Source of the DNA: Campylobacterota bacterium
Lineage (GTDB): Bacteria > Campylobacterota > Campylobacteria > Campylobacterales > Sulfurovaceae
DNA: 33,446 nucleotides
Assembly (NCBI GenBank): GCA_015494795.1
Contig: WGAM01000135.1
Coordinates: forward strand, 1 to 33,446
Reading direction: 5' to 3'
A program made the translations under genes and the position numbers. Positions 7,511 to 14,445 of this stretch are shown in pieces. Below the pieces are notes generated by a model. That model saw only the letters and a list, made by a program, of their open reading frames with translations. It searched no databases and was not told where the DNA came from. Position 1 is the stretch's first letter; the number at the start of each line of letters is the position of its first letter.

Positions 7511-7792
7511 CTATTTTATATCATTAGAAATATCTTTAGCAGACTCTTTTCTATCTTTTGAGACTGTTTTCACAGTATCTTTAGTATCTTTAGAGAGCGT
7601 TTTAGTTGTATCTTTTACATCATCTGAAACACTCTTTCTTATATCATTTGCATCATCAGACATATCTTCTACTGTATCTCTAGCATTGTGAGTTACATGT
7701 TTGGCAGCCTCTCTCATATCATGAAACATACTACTAAAGAAATCTGCTGATGAAAATGTGACCATTATTGAAAAAATAACTATCTTTTTCAT
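7511..7792 (-). CDS. Short exported 11-residue-repeat protein (paralogue 3)
   Basis: A 93-residue member of the same family as the next two genes. The ATG at 7790-7792 is chosen because AAAGGA precedes it; a longer reading from 7828 has no such site. A signal peptide (MKKIVIFSIMVTFSSA) is followed by DFFSSMFHDMREAAKH, which aligns with DFSFGDMFKDMKEAAI of the longer paralogues. About five and a half 11-residue units follow, such as SDDVKDTTKTL and SKDTKDTVKTV. The units are more diverged than in the long proteins, and it may represent an older or minimal form. A periplasmic location and helical structure are inferred. Function is unknown. Confidence 0.8.
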   Translation of the reverse strand: MKKIVIFSIMVTFSSADFFSSMFHDMREAAKHVTHNARDTVEDMSDDANDIRKSVSDDVKDTTKTLSKDTKDTVKTVSKDRKESAKDISNDIK

Positions 7793-7887
7793 ATTAATCC
7801 TTTGTCTTGATATATAATATGATAACACTAATTATTCTAAAATATACTTAAAATATATAAGAAATAGTAATAGAGATAGATTATATT

Positions 7888-7922
7888 AATAGATGTAACA
7901 AAGAGTAAATGTTACATCTATT
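7888..7922 (-). terminator. Hairpin downstream of repeat-protein paralogue 2
   Basis: AATAGATGTAACA / TGTTACATCTATT makes a perfect 13-pair stem with a 9-base loop, a few bases past the stop codon at 7936. The tract after it on the minus strand is AT-rich but lacks a clean T-run. Confidence 0.6.
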
Positions 7923-7935
7923 TTAAAAGTAGAAG

Positions 7936-9033
7936 TTATTTTACATCTTTAGTTGCATCATTTGCATCATTTGAGATTGTTTTTGTTGCATCTGTTGTAT
8001 CATTAGATACCTCTTTTACACTATCTCTTGTATCATTAGATATAGTTTTAGTTGAATCATTTACATTATCTGAAACATCTTTAACAGAATCTCTTGTATC
8101 ATTAGATACTGTTTTTACACTGCTATTTAAATCATGAGAAACAGTTTTAATAGAGTCTGTTGTGTCATTAGATATAGTTTTAACAGAATTTCTTGTATCA
8201 TTAGATACAGTCTTAACAGAGTCTTTTGTATCATGAGATATTGTTGTTGCTGTACTATTAATATCATCTGAAACATCTTTTATCGTATCTCTAGTGTCAT
8301 TAGAGACAGTCTTGACAGAATCTTTTGTATCATGAGAAACAGTTTTAATAGAATCTGTTGTGTCATTAGAAACAGTTTTAACAGAGTCTTTTGTATCGTT
8401 AGATACAGTTTTAATAGAGTCTTTTGTATCATGAGAAACAGTTTTAATGGAGTCTGTTGTATCATTAGATACAGTTTTGACAGAGTCTCTTGTATCATTA
8501 GATACTGTTTTTACACTGCTATTTAGGTCATGAGAAACAGTTTTTACAGAATCTCTTGTGTCATTAGATACAGTTTTAACAGAATCTCTTGTATCATTAG
8601 ATACTGTTTTAATAGAGTCAGTAGTATCATGAGATATTGAAACAGCTGAATCTTTCATATCTTTTGATGCAATAGTTGTACTATCTTTAAGGTCTTTAGT
8701 TGTATTACTAATAGAGTCTTTTGTATCTTCAGATATCTCTACAATAGAGTCTCTAGTATCTTTACTAGTTGAAACTTCAGCAGTCTTAAGGTCATCAGAT
8801 ACCTTTACAGCACTATCTTTTGCATCACTACTAACATTTGTTATAGTTCTTTCAGCACTTTTACTTGTCTCAACTGCTCCATCTTTAAGAGAGGCTACAC
8901 TATCTTTTGCATCTTTACTCATGCTAATAGCTGCCTCTTTCATATCTTTAAACATATCCCCAAAGCTAAAGTCAGCATTTACAGTTGTAATCATTCCTGC
9001 TACTACAGCACTTAAAATTATTGTTTTTTTCAT
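7936..9033 (-). CDS. Exported 11-residue-repeat protein, long form (paralogue 2)
   Basis: 365 residues from the ATG at 9031-9033, which has AAAGGAT before it; an upstream in-frame start at 9087 lacks a ribosome site. The signal peptide MKKTIILSAVVAGMITTVNA is followed by DFSFGDMFKDMKEAAISM. The remainder is built from 11-residue units: one copy, an 18-residue (11+7) variation, then 27 continuous units to the C-terminus. The consensus is S-N-D-T-x-D-S-V-K-T-V, with variants such as SHDLNSSVKTV. Positions 4, 8 and 11 are the apolar or small ones (spacing 4-3-4), the pattern of an 11/3 amphipathic helix as in group-3 LEA proteins, synuclein-like or right-handed coiled-coil proteins. There is no Cys, Trp or catalytic motif in the repeats. 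I do not know its function; membrane-surface binding or an elongated periplasmic coil are possibilities. Confidence 0.85.
   Translation of the reverse strand: MKKTIILSAVVAGMITTVNADFSFGDMFKDMKEAAISMSKDAKDSVASLKDGAVETSKSAERTITNVSSDAKDSAVKVSDDLKTAEVSTSKDTRDSIVEISEDTKDSISNTTKDLKDSTTIASKDMKDSAVSISHDTTDSIKTVSNDTRDSVKTVSNDTRDSVKTVSHDLNSSVKTVSNDTRDSVKTVSNDTTDSIKTVSHDTKDSIKTVSNDTKDSVKTVSNDTTDSIKTVSHDTKDSVKTVSNDTRDTIKDVSDDINSTATTISHDTKDSVKTVSNDTRNSVKTISNDTTDSIKTVSHDLNSSVKTVSNDTRDSVKDVSDNVNDSTKTISNDTRDSVKEVSNDTTDATKTISNDANDATKDVK
7939..8832 (-). repeat. 33-base tandem coding repeat, 27 units (paralogue 2)
   Basis: Each 33-base unit encodes one 11-residue repeat. Units from about 8632 leftward are nearly identical (consensus SNDTRDSVKTV); units to the right, nearest the gene's 5' end, are more diverged. 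All units stay in frame, and alternative frames on both strands remain open as a by-product. Confidence 0.9.
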
Positions 9034-9184
9034 TTTTATCCTTTTTGTTAAAGTATTAAATAATATCATATATACTGTTCGAAACATATAAGAAATACTA
9101 ATGATAATAAATTATATAAAATTAATGTAACTATATGTAATGTTTTTTTGAAGAGAGGCTTTGAAATTAAATTTTAAAAAAGAT

Positions 9185-9212
9185 AATAAAGCTATAAGAA
9201 TATAGCTTTATT
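9185..9212 (-). terminator. Terminator of repeat-protein paralogue 1
   Basis: AATAAAGCTATA / TATAGCTTTATT forms a perfect 12-pair stem with a 4-base loop, followed on the minus strand by ATCTTTTTT. This is the best intrinsic terminator in the window. Confidence 0.78.
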
Positions 9213-9233
9213 TAAAAAATAGAAGATAAAAAA

Positions 9234-10331
9234 TTATTTTTTATCTTTTGTTACATCATTTGCATCATTAGAGATAGTTTTTGTTGTATCTGATGCATCA
9301 TTAGATACCTCTTTTACACTATCTCTTGTGTCATTAGATACTGTTTTTGTTGCATCATTTGCATCATCTGAAACATCTTTAATAGAGTCTCTTGTATCAT
9401 TAGATACAGTTTTAACAGAGTCTCTTGTGTCATTAGATACAGTCTTAACAGAGTCTGTTGTGTCATTAGATACAGTTTTAACAGAGTCTCTTGTGTCATT
9501 AGATACAGTCTTAACAGAGTCTTTTGTATCATTAGATACAGTTTTAACAGAGTCTTTTGTATCATTAGATACAGTTTTAACAGAGTCTGTTGTGTCATTA
9601 GATACTGTTTTAGTTGCTTCTGTTGCATCATCTGAAACATCTTTAATAGAGTCTCTTGTATCGTTAGATACAGTTTTTACGGAGTCTTTTGTATCGTTAG
9701 ATACAGTTTTAACAGAATCTCTTGTGTCATTAGAGACAGTCTTAACAGAATCTTTTGTATCGTTAGATACAGTTTTAACAGAATCTCTTGTGTCATTAGA
9801 GACAGTTTTAACAGAATCTGTAGTGTCATTAGAAACAGTTTTAACAGAATCTCTTGTATCATTAGAGACAGTTTTAACAGAATCTCTTGTATCATTAGAT
9901 ACAGTTTTAATAGAGTCAGTAGTATCATGAGATATTGAAACAGCTGAATCTTTCATATCTTTTGATGCAATAGTTGCACTATCCTTAAGGTCTTTAGTTG
10001 TATTTGTGATTGAGTCTTTTGTATCTTCAGATACCTCTACAACAGAATCTCTAGTATCTTTACTTGTTGAAACTTCAGCAGTCTTAAGGTCATCAGATAC
10101 CTTTACAGCACTATCTTTTGCATCACTACTAACATTAGTAATAGTTCTCTCAGCACTTTTACTTGTCTCAACTGCTCCATCTTTAAGAGAAGCTACACTA
10201 TCCTTTGCATCTTTACTCATGCTAATAGCTGCCTCTTTCATATCTTTAAACATATCCCCAAAGCTAAAGTCAGCATTTACAGTTGTAATCATTCCTGCTA
10301 CTACAGCACTTAAAATTATTGTTTTTCTCAT
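9234..10331 (-). CDS. Exported 11-residue-repeat protein, long form (paralogue 1)
   Basis: 365 residues, exactly the length of paralogue 2. It has the same signal peptide (MRKTIILSAVVAGMITTVNA) and a nearly identical first 130 residues. After the 67-residue head, 27 units of 11 residues run to the end. Most read SNDT(R/K/T)DSVKTV, more uniform than in paralogue 2. Every so often a variant unit appears (SDDATEATKTV, SDDANDATKTV), always preceded by a unit ending SIKDV. Each consensus unit has two acidic and one or two basic residues, so the protein is a polyampholyte with little net charge. The ribosome site (AAAGGATAAAAATG) is the same as in paralogue 2. A strong terminator follows, so each copy is its own unit. 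Periplasmic location is inferred; function unknown. Confidence 0.85.
   Translation of the reverse strand: MRKTIILSAVVAGMITTVNADFSFGDMFKDMKEAAISMSKDAKDSVASLKDGAVETSKSAERTITNVSSDAKDSAVKVSDDLKTAEVSTSKDTRDSVVEVSEDTKDSITNTTKDLKDSATIASKDMKDSAVSISHDTTDSIKTVSNDTRDSVKTVSNDTRDSVKTVSNDTTDSVKTVSNDTRDSVKTVSNDTKDSVKTVSNDTRDSVKTVSNDTKDSVKTVSNDTRDSIKDVSDDATEATKTVSNDTTDSVKTVSNDTKDSVKTVSNDTKDSVKTVSNDTRDSVKTVSNDTTDSVKTVSNDTRDSVKTVSNDTRDSIKDVSDDANDATKTVSNDTRDSVKEVSNDASDTTKTISNDANDVTKDKK
9237..10130 (-). repeat. 33-base tandem coding repeat, 27 units (paralogue 1)
   Basis: The same 33-base unit as in the neighbouring paralogue, with the same unit number. Units 7-25 (to the left of about 9932) differ mostly at single codons, pointing to recent unit duplication or gene conversion within the array. 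Confidence 0.9.
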
Positions 10332-10505
10332 TTTTATCCTTTTCTTGTTTTTAATAATCTCATCTTAGCCATATATATTTGAAATAATACTTAAACAAGA
10401 TAAAAAATATTAATTAGAAAATATACTGTTTATCAATGAAACTTAGTAATTAAAGATAATTTGTTACAATACTATTATAAAATATTTTCAAAAGGATAGA
10501 TAAAA

Positions 10506-10916
10506 ATGAAAAGATTACTATTAGTTCCAATTATTGCAACAACTATGAGTTTTGCTAGTGGATATACACAAGCCGATAGAATTTTAGATATGCAAAAAAT
10601 GGCAAAAGCTATGGAGTCAATACAGACAGGATTTTTCTATAATAACCTAGATATAGTAAAAGAGGGGACAAAGGTTCTTAAAGAGACAATCATTAAAGTA
10701 CGGGCGATAGACTCAGAGGTTAATAATAAAGATATATATGAGAAGTGGATAAATAATAATCTTAAGATGACAAATAAGATAAGAAAAAAGATTATTCAAA
10801 AAGCTGAAGATATTGAAGATAGATTTAAATCTGGAGATGCCGTTCAAGCACTACAATCCTATAGTAAAATTACTCAACAGTGTATGAAATGTCATGTTCA
10901 GATAAGAAAATGGTAG
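10506..10916 (+). CDS. Periplasmic cytochrome c'-like protein
   Basis: 136-residue exported haem protein. The signal peptide is MKRLLLVPIIATTMSFASG. The mature part is helical, and a single haem-binding CMKCH lies at residues 126-130, eleven residues from the C-terminus. A mono-haem site at the end of a four-helix bundle is the layout of class II cytochromes (cytochrome c', c-556). These act in electron transfer or in nitric-oxide binding in the periplasm. The axial methionine that separates c-556 from c' cannot be settled by eye. AAAGGATAGATAAAAATG gives the start. Eighteen bases downstream lies an RND-type adaptor gene, so the two are probably one transcript. The strand switches between this gene and the repeat-protein cluster. 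Confidence 0.8.
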   Translation: MKRLLLVPIIATTMSFASGYTQADRILDMQKMAKAMESIQTGFFYNNLDIVKEGTKVLKETIIKVRAIDSEVNNKDIYEKWINNNLKMTNKIRKKIIQKAEDIEDRFKSGDAVQALQSYSKITQQCMKCHVQIRKW

Positions 10917-10934
10917 TAGGATTAATGGAGTAGT

Positions 10935-11723
10935 ATGAAAAAAATATTAATTGTATCATTTTTACTCATTCTATCGCTGAGGGCAGATAAAATAACCCTT
11001 ACAGGTACAGTTGTATCAGATGGGCAGAAGATGATAGGTAGTAGATATATGGGTTATATTAAAAAAGTTTTTGTAAAACTTGGTGATAGAGTAAAAAGAG
11101 AAGATGACCTATATGAGATGGAGTCAGCAGAGTTTGATATTATGAAATCACAAGCTGATTTAATGTTGGAGCAGTCAAAAATTGTTGTAGAGTTTTGGAG
11201 AAAAAGATTAGCAAGGATTAATGAAAAAAAAGAGAGATTAAAGCAACGAAAAAAGATACCTATGATGGACTTAGATGATTTAGAGGCTCAAGCTGAAAAT
11301 ATAGAGACTATGTTAGAATCGGCTCAAGTTATGGTTAGACAAGCAGCAATTAAAGCTAAACAGATGGCAAGTATCTATAACTATGTTAAGATGAAAGCCC
11401 CTTCTGATGGTGTTGTTGTTCAAAAGAACATTAAAGTTGGAGATATGGTAATGCCCGGAATGTTAACAATTATGATTGTTGATACTGAAAATTTAGAGAT
11501 TGATGTATCAATTTCAGAGAGTATTATATCTAAAGTGCATGTGGGACAGAGAATTCCTGTAGAGATACCATCTATAAAATTCCATACAATGGGTAGAATT
11601 AAGGCTGTAATACCAGATGCAAATCCAATGACACATAAGATAAAAATTCGTGTATCATTTGATAAGAAAAATAAAAATATATTCCCCGGAATGTATGCTA
11701 AAGTGACACTTCAAGATTTTTAA
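10935..11723 (+). CDS. Periplasmic adaptor (membrane-fusion) protein, RND-efflux type
   Basis: Links an inner-membrane pump to an outer-membrane channel. The signal peptide is MKKILIVSFLLILSLRA. The first half of the lipoyl (barrel-sandwich) domain is GYIKKVFVKLGDRVKREDDLYEMES. A helical hairpin spans about residues 65-145 with an unusual RLARINEKKERLKQRKK basic stretch. The second lipoyl half is MKAPSDGVVVQKNIKVGDMVMPG, followed by a beta-barrel domain with VGQRIPVEIPS and FPGMYAKVTL near the end. At 262 residues it is short; the C-terminal membrane-proximal domain seems to be missing or reduced. A GGAG site precedes the ATG. No RND pump or TolC-like gene lies next to it, so it may serve a remote pump. 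The cytochrome upstream is the only operon partner. Confidence 0.82.
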   Translation: MKKILIVSFLLILSLRADKITLTGTVVSDGQKMIGSRYMGYIKKVFVKLGDRVKREDDLYEMESAEFDIMKSQADLMLEQSKIVVEFWRKRLARINEKKERLKQRKKIPMMDLDDLEAQAENIETMLESAQVMVRQAAIKAKQMASIYNYVKMKAPSDGVVVQKNIKVGDMVMPGMLTIMIVDTENLEIDVSISESIISKVHVGQRIPVEIPSIKFHTMGRIKAVIPDANPMTHKIKIRVSFDKKNKNIFPGMYAKVTLQDF

Positions 11724-11727
11724 TCTT

Positions 11728-11752
11728 TAGAAGAGTTAATAAAACTCTTCTA
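11728..11752. terminator. Hairpin between convergent genes
   Basis: TAGAAGAGTT / AACTCTTCTA, a perfect 10-pair stem with a 5-base loop, sits between the adaptor gene and the convergent 64-residue gene and overlaps the latter's TAG stop. Neither side has a clear T-run, so it is at best a weak two-way terminator. Confidence 0.5.
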
Positions 11753-11944
11753 TATAAGTCCTAACTCTATTAAAATAGGCTCTATATCTTTTGAAATTTC
11801 TACTAATTTCTTATATAAAGTCCCAGAAGCTCTGTCCTCTGCAGACCACTCCTCAATAATCTTAAAACTAGAACTCTTCTGCTCATCTGTTAATTTATCT
11901 AAATTATCTATTGACTCTTTAATCTTCTCTAACTTTTTTTGCAT
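11750..11944 (-). CDS. Small uncharacterised charged protein, 64 residues
   Basis: I do not recognise it. The protein is entirely helical in appearance, with alternating acidic and basic residues, no signal peptide and no Cys. The N-terminal half (KKLEKIKESIDNLDKLTDEQKSS) could form a coiled coil; a W-S-A-E-D-R segment is in the middle and the C-terminus is apolar (PILIELGLI). An AAAAAGGA site precedes the ATG. It follows hslU by 13 bases on the same strand, so it is probably the last gene of the rplI-hslV-hslU transcript. Confidence 0.7.
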   Translation of the reverse strand: MQKKLEKIKESIDNLDKLTDEQKSSSFKIIEEWSAEDRASGTLYKKLVEISKDIEPILIELGLI

Positions 11945-11957
11945 TTTTTATCCTTTT

Positions 11958-13307
11958 TTATAAAATGTATCTAGTAGTATCTTCACTATCTACTAACTTA
12001 TCTAACTTCTCTTCAATAAGAGCCTCATCTATTACTACATCTTGACCTACATACTCATCTGCATTAAAACTAATATCTTCTATAATCTTCTCCATAATTG
12101 TATGGAGTCGTCTAGCTCCAATATCTTCTGTCTTTTCATTTGCAAGAGCTGAATAGTTTGCAATACTTCTTAGGGCATCTTCATCAAATATTAGATTTAC
12201 TCCCTCAACAGCTAATAGTGCTTTATACTGCTTTATAAGTGAGTTTTTAGGCTCTGTTAAAATTCTATATAGTGCCTCACTATCTAAACTATCAAGCTCA
12301 ACTCTTAGAGGAAAACGCCCTTGGAGTTCAGGAATTAAATCACTTGGTTTACTTAGATGAAATGCTCCTGCTGATATAAATAGAATATGGTCAGTTTTAA
12401 CTACTCCTATACGAGTCTGAACATTAGAACCCTCAACTATTGGTAGTAGGTCTCTTTGAACTCCCTCTTTAGATGGGTCTTGCCTTGAGTTTGAGTTTGC
12501 AGGAACAGCAATCTTATCAATCTCATCAATAAATACAATTCCTCCCTGTTCTATCTTTTTAATTGCTAAATCTTTTAACTTATCTTCATCAAAAAGCTCT
12601 CTACTAGCCTCTTGAGCTAATATCTTTTTAGCCTCTTTAACAGTCACCTCTTTCTTTTTACCCTTTTTATTTAATCCACCTATAACTTTAATAATAGACT
12701 CTTGAACATTTGCCATTTCAGGTGGAACATTTCCTGCTGTTGATATATCAATTGTTGGTGCTGGTAGTTCAATCTCTATCTTTAGATGGTCAAGTTTTCC
12801 CTCTTCAAACTTTTTTTGCATTCTAGTAAAAGAGTTTTCATAATCTCTCAATTTTGCATCACTAGCACCAGATGGAAGGGGAGGAAGAAGTTTCTCTATA
12901 ATCTTATTCTCAATATATGCCTCAATCTTATCTTGATTTAACTCATTCTGCTCCTCTCGAACTAAAGAGAGTGAGTTTAGAGCTAAATCCCGTATCATAG
13001 ATTCTACATCTCTACCTACAAAACCAACCTCTGTATATTTACTAGCCTCTATCTTTACAAATGGGAGACGCATCATATTTGAGAGTCGTCTTGCTATCTC
13101 TGTTTTTCCTACACCAGTACTCCCTATCATAAGAATATTTTTAGGCATAACATCTTTTTGTAACTCAGGAGTTAGTTGTATTCTTCTATATCTATTTCTT
13201 AAAGCTACAGCTATTGTCTTTTTTGCATTTGTCTGTCCAATTACATACTTATCTAAAAATGATACAATCTCTTTTGGTGTAAGATTAGTTGACACTGTTT
13301 TACTCAA
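11958..13307 (-). CDS. hslU: HslU, ATPase subunit of the HslUV protease
   Basis: AAA+ unfoldase that feeds substrates to the HslV peptidase in the cytoplasm. Features: the N-terminal LTPKEIVSFLDKYVIGQTNAKK, Walker A GSTGVGKT at about 62-69, the GYVGRDVES-type pore loop seen as GFVGRDVES, an inserted I-domain (about 110-235), Walker B VFIDEIDKI, sensor ISAGAFH and the C-terminal EKLDKLVDSEDTTRYIL tail that docks into HslV. The length of 449 is normal. The start is a TTG directly after the hslV stop (TAATTG) with GGAG six bases before it, so translation is coupled to hslV. Confidence 0.97.
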   Translation of the reverse strand: MSKTVSTNLTPKEIVSFLDKYVIGQTNAKKTIAVALRNRYRRIQLTPELQKDVMPKNILMIGSTGVGKTEIARRLSNMMRLPFVKIEASKYTEVGFVGRDVESMIRDLALNSLSLVREEQNELNQDKIEAYIENKIIEKLLPPLPSGASDAKLRDYENSFTRMQKKFEEGKLDHLKIEIELPAPTIDISTAGNVPPEMANVQESIIKVIGGLNKKGKKKEVTVKEAKKILAQEASRELFDEDKLKDLAIKKIEQGGIVFIDEIDKIAVPANSNSRQDPSKEGVQRDLLPIVEGSNVQTRIGVVKTDHILFISAGAFHLSKPSDLIPELQGRFPLRVELDSLDSEALYRILTEPKNSLIKQYKALLAVEGVNLIFDEDALRSIANYSALANEKTEDIGARRLHTIMEKIIEDISFNADEYVGQDVVIDEALIEEKLDKLVDSEDTTRYIL

Positions 13308-13838
13308 TTAAAGCTCCAATATTTTAATATTTGTGTTTGTATATATGCAGAGTTCACCTGCAATTTTAAGACTCTCTTCTACCAATTTTCGAGCCTCCAT
13401 ATCTGTATGTCTATCTAATGCTCTTGCTGATGATATTGCATAGTTTCCACCACTACCAATAGATGCAATTTTCCCATCTTCTGGCTCTACCACATCACCA
13501 GTTCCAGAGAGTATAAATATATGTTTTCTATTTAAAACTAACATCATAGCCTCTAGTTGTCTTAGATGTTTATCTTTTCTCCACATCTTAGAGAACTCAA
13601 TTACAGATTTTAGTAAATCACCTTTTTTCTCATTTAATATTGTCTCAAACATATCAAATAGATTAAAGGCATCAGCTGTACTACCTGCAAATCCAGCCAA
13701 AATTTTTTCATGATAAAGAGTGCGAATTTTAGTAGCATTACCCTTTAAAATAGTATTTCCAAAAGTCACTTGTCCATCACCACCAATAACAGCAGAATTT
13801 TCACCCTTATAGGCAAGGATTGTTGTTGCTTCAAACAC
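13308..13838 (-). CDS. hslV: HslV, peptidase subunit of the HslUV protease
   Basis: Proteasome-beta-like peptidase of the HslUV complex. The N-terminal TTILAYKG and [11 protein letters not shown] are family signatures. The catalytic threonine is Thr5, exposed after removal of the four-residue leader [17 protein letters not shown] and SIGSGGNYA are the other conserved blocks. The start is a GTG with AGGAG about ten bases upstream, near the end of rplI. The length of 176 residues is normal. It lies between rplI and hslU, an arrangement shared with Helicobacter and Campylobacter. Confidence 0.97.
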   Translation of the reverse strand: MFEATTILAYKGENSAVIGGDGQVTFGNTILKGNATKIRTLYHEKILAGFAGSTADAFNLFDMFETILNEKKGDLLKSVIEFSKMWRKDKHLRQLEAMMLVLNRKHIFILSGTGDVVEPEDGKIASIGSGGNYAISSARALDRHTDMEARKLVEESLKIAGELCIYTNTNIKILEL

Positions 13839-13842
13839 TAAT

Positions 13843-14286
13843 TTACGCTCCTATAACTTCTACAATAGTATCTGCATGAATACCATGCCCTAGTTTAATA
13901 TCTATTTTAAACTCACCTGTTGATTTAATTGCCTTTTTAAGTCCTATATTTCTCTTATCTATAGTAATATTTAACTGCTCCTTAATAGCATTAAAAATAT
14001 CATCTTTTTTTACAGAACCTTGAATACCAACAGGAGCTAATTTTTTTGGTATAGTAATCTTTTTAGCCTCTAATATAACTTTCTCTTTTTTAAATCTCTC
14101 TATCTCATCAGCTAACTCTTTAGCTAATCTCTCTTGTTCTGCTTTCCAATTTTCAACAATTTTTGGAGTTGCTAACTTAGCCATACCTTTTGCTATTAGA
14201 AAATTTTGTCCATAACCATCTTTCACCTCTTTTATATCACCCTTTTTACCTAAGTTTTTTACATCTTTAATAAGTAATACTTTCAT
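13843..14286 (-). CDS. rplI: Large ribosomal subunit protein L9
   Basis: 50S ribosomal protein. The N-terminal domain [31 protein letters not shown] is the L9 signature, followed by the long connecting helix and the C-terminal domain ([15 protein letters not shown], ending [11 protein letters not shown]). I chose the ATG at 14284-14286 (147 residues, the usual size), with AAAGGA nine bases upstream. A longer reading from 14316 would add ten residues not found in L9 and run over the ribosome site. It is the first gene of the rplI-hslV-hslU operon. Confidence 0.96.
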   Translation of the reverse strand: MKVLLIKDVKNLGKKGDIKEVKDGYGQNFLIAKGMAKLATPKIVENWKAEQERLAKELADEIERFKKEKVILEAKKITIPKKLAPVGIQGSVKKDDIFNAIKEQLNITIDKRNIGLKKAIKSTGEFKIDIKLGHGIHADTIVEVIGA

Positions 14287-14361
14287 CTTATATAATCCTT
14301 TTAAATAAATTATCATTTTTTTCTAATTTATAATTTTAGCAAGTTTTGTTTAGAGATGAGA

Positions 14362-14367
14362 TATAAT
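14362..14367 (+). promoter_or_regulatory. Candidate -10 box upstream of the GGDEF-EAL gene
   Basis: TATAAT between rplI and the GGDEF-EAL gene, suited to a transcript starting near 14374. It competes with the closer box at 14433-14438. Confidence 0.35.
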
Positions 14368-14432
14368 AAGAATAATATCTATTTTTTTATTATTTAACAT
14401 CTAATGTTATTTAAAATTAATATATATTATTA

Positions 14433-14438
14433 TATAAT
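14433..14438 (+). promoter_or_regulatory. -10 box seven bases before an ATG (possible leaderless start)
   Basis: TATAAT followed by GGTTATT and ATG at 14446. The same close spacing is seen at 4774-4786, and no Shine-Dalgarno is present in front of any of the candidate starts here. Confidence 0.35.
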
Positions 14439-14445
14439 GGTTATT

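Noticed and set aside
8280-8526. Short open frames on both strands within paralogue 2
   Set aside because: Same repeat artefact; low-complexity products with no start signals.
9328-9930. 200-residue open frame on the plus strand across the repeat array
   Set aside because: It is antisense to the repeat protein; a 33-base unit without stops keeps extra frames open. It has no ribosome site of its own, and the opposite-strand frame has signal peptide and start.
7939-10130. CRISPR-like array
   Set aside because: The 33-base units are directly tandem, with no spacers, in frame with an exported protein.
10006-10368. 120-residue plus-strand frame over the 5' end of paralogue 1
   Set aside because: Antisense to the conserved signal peptide and head; no ribosome site.
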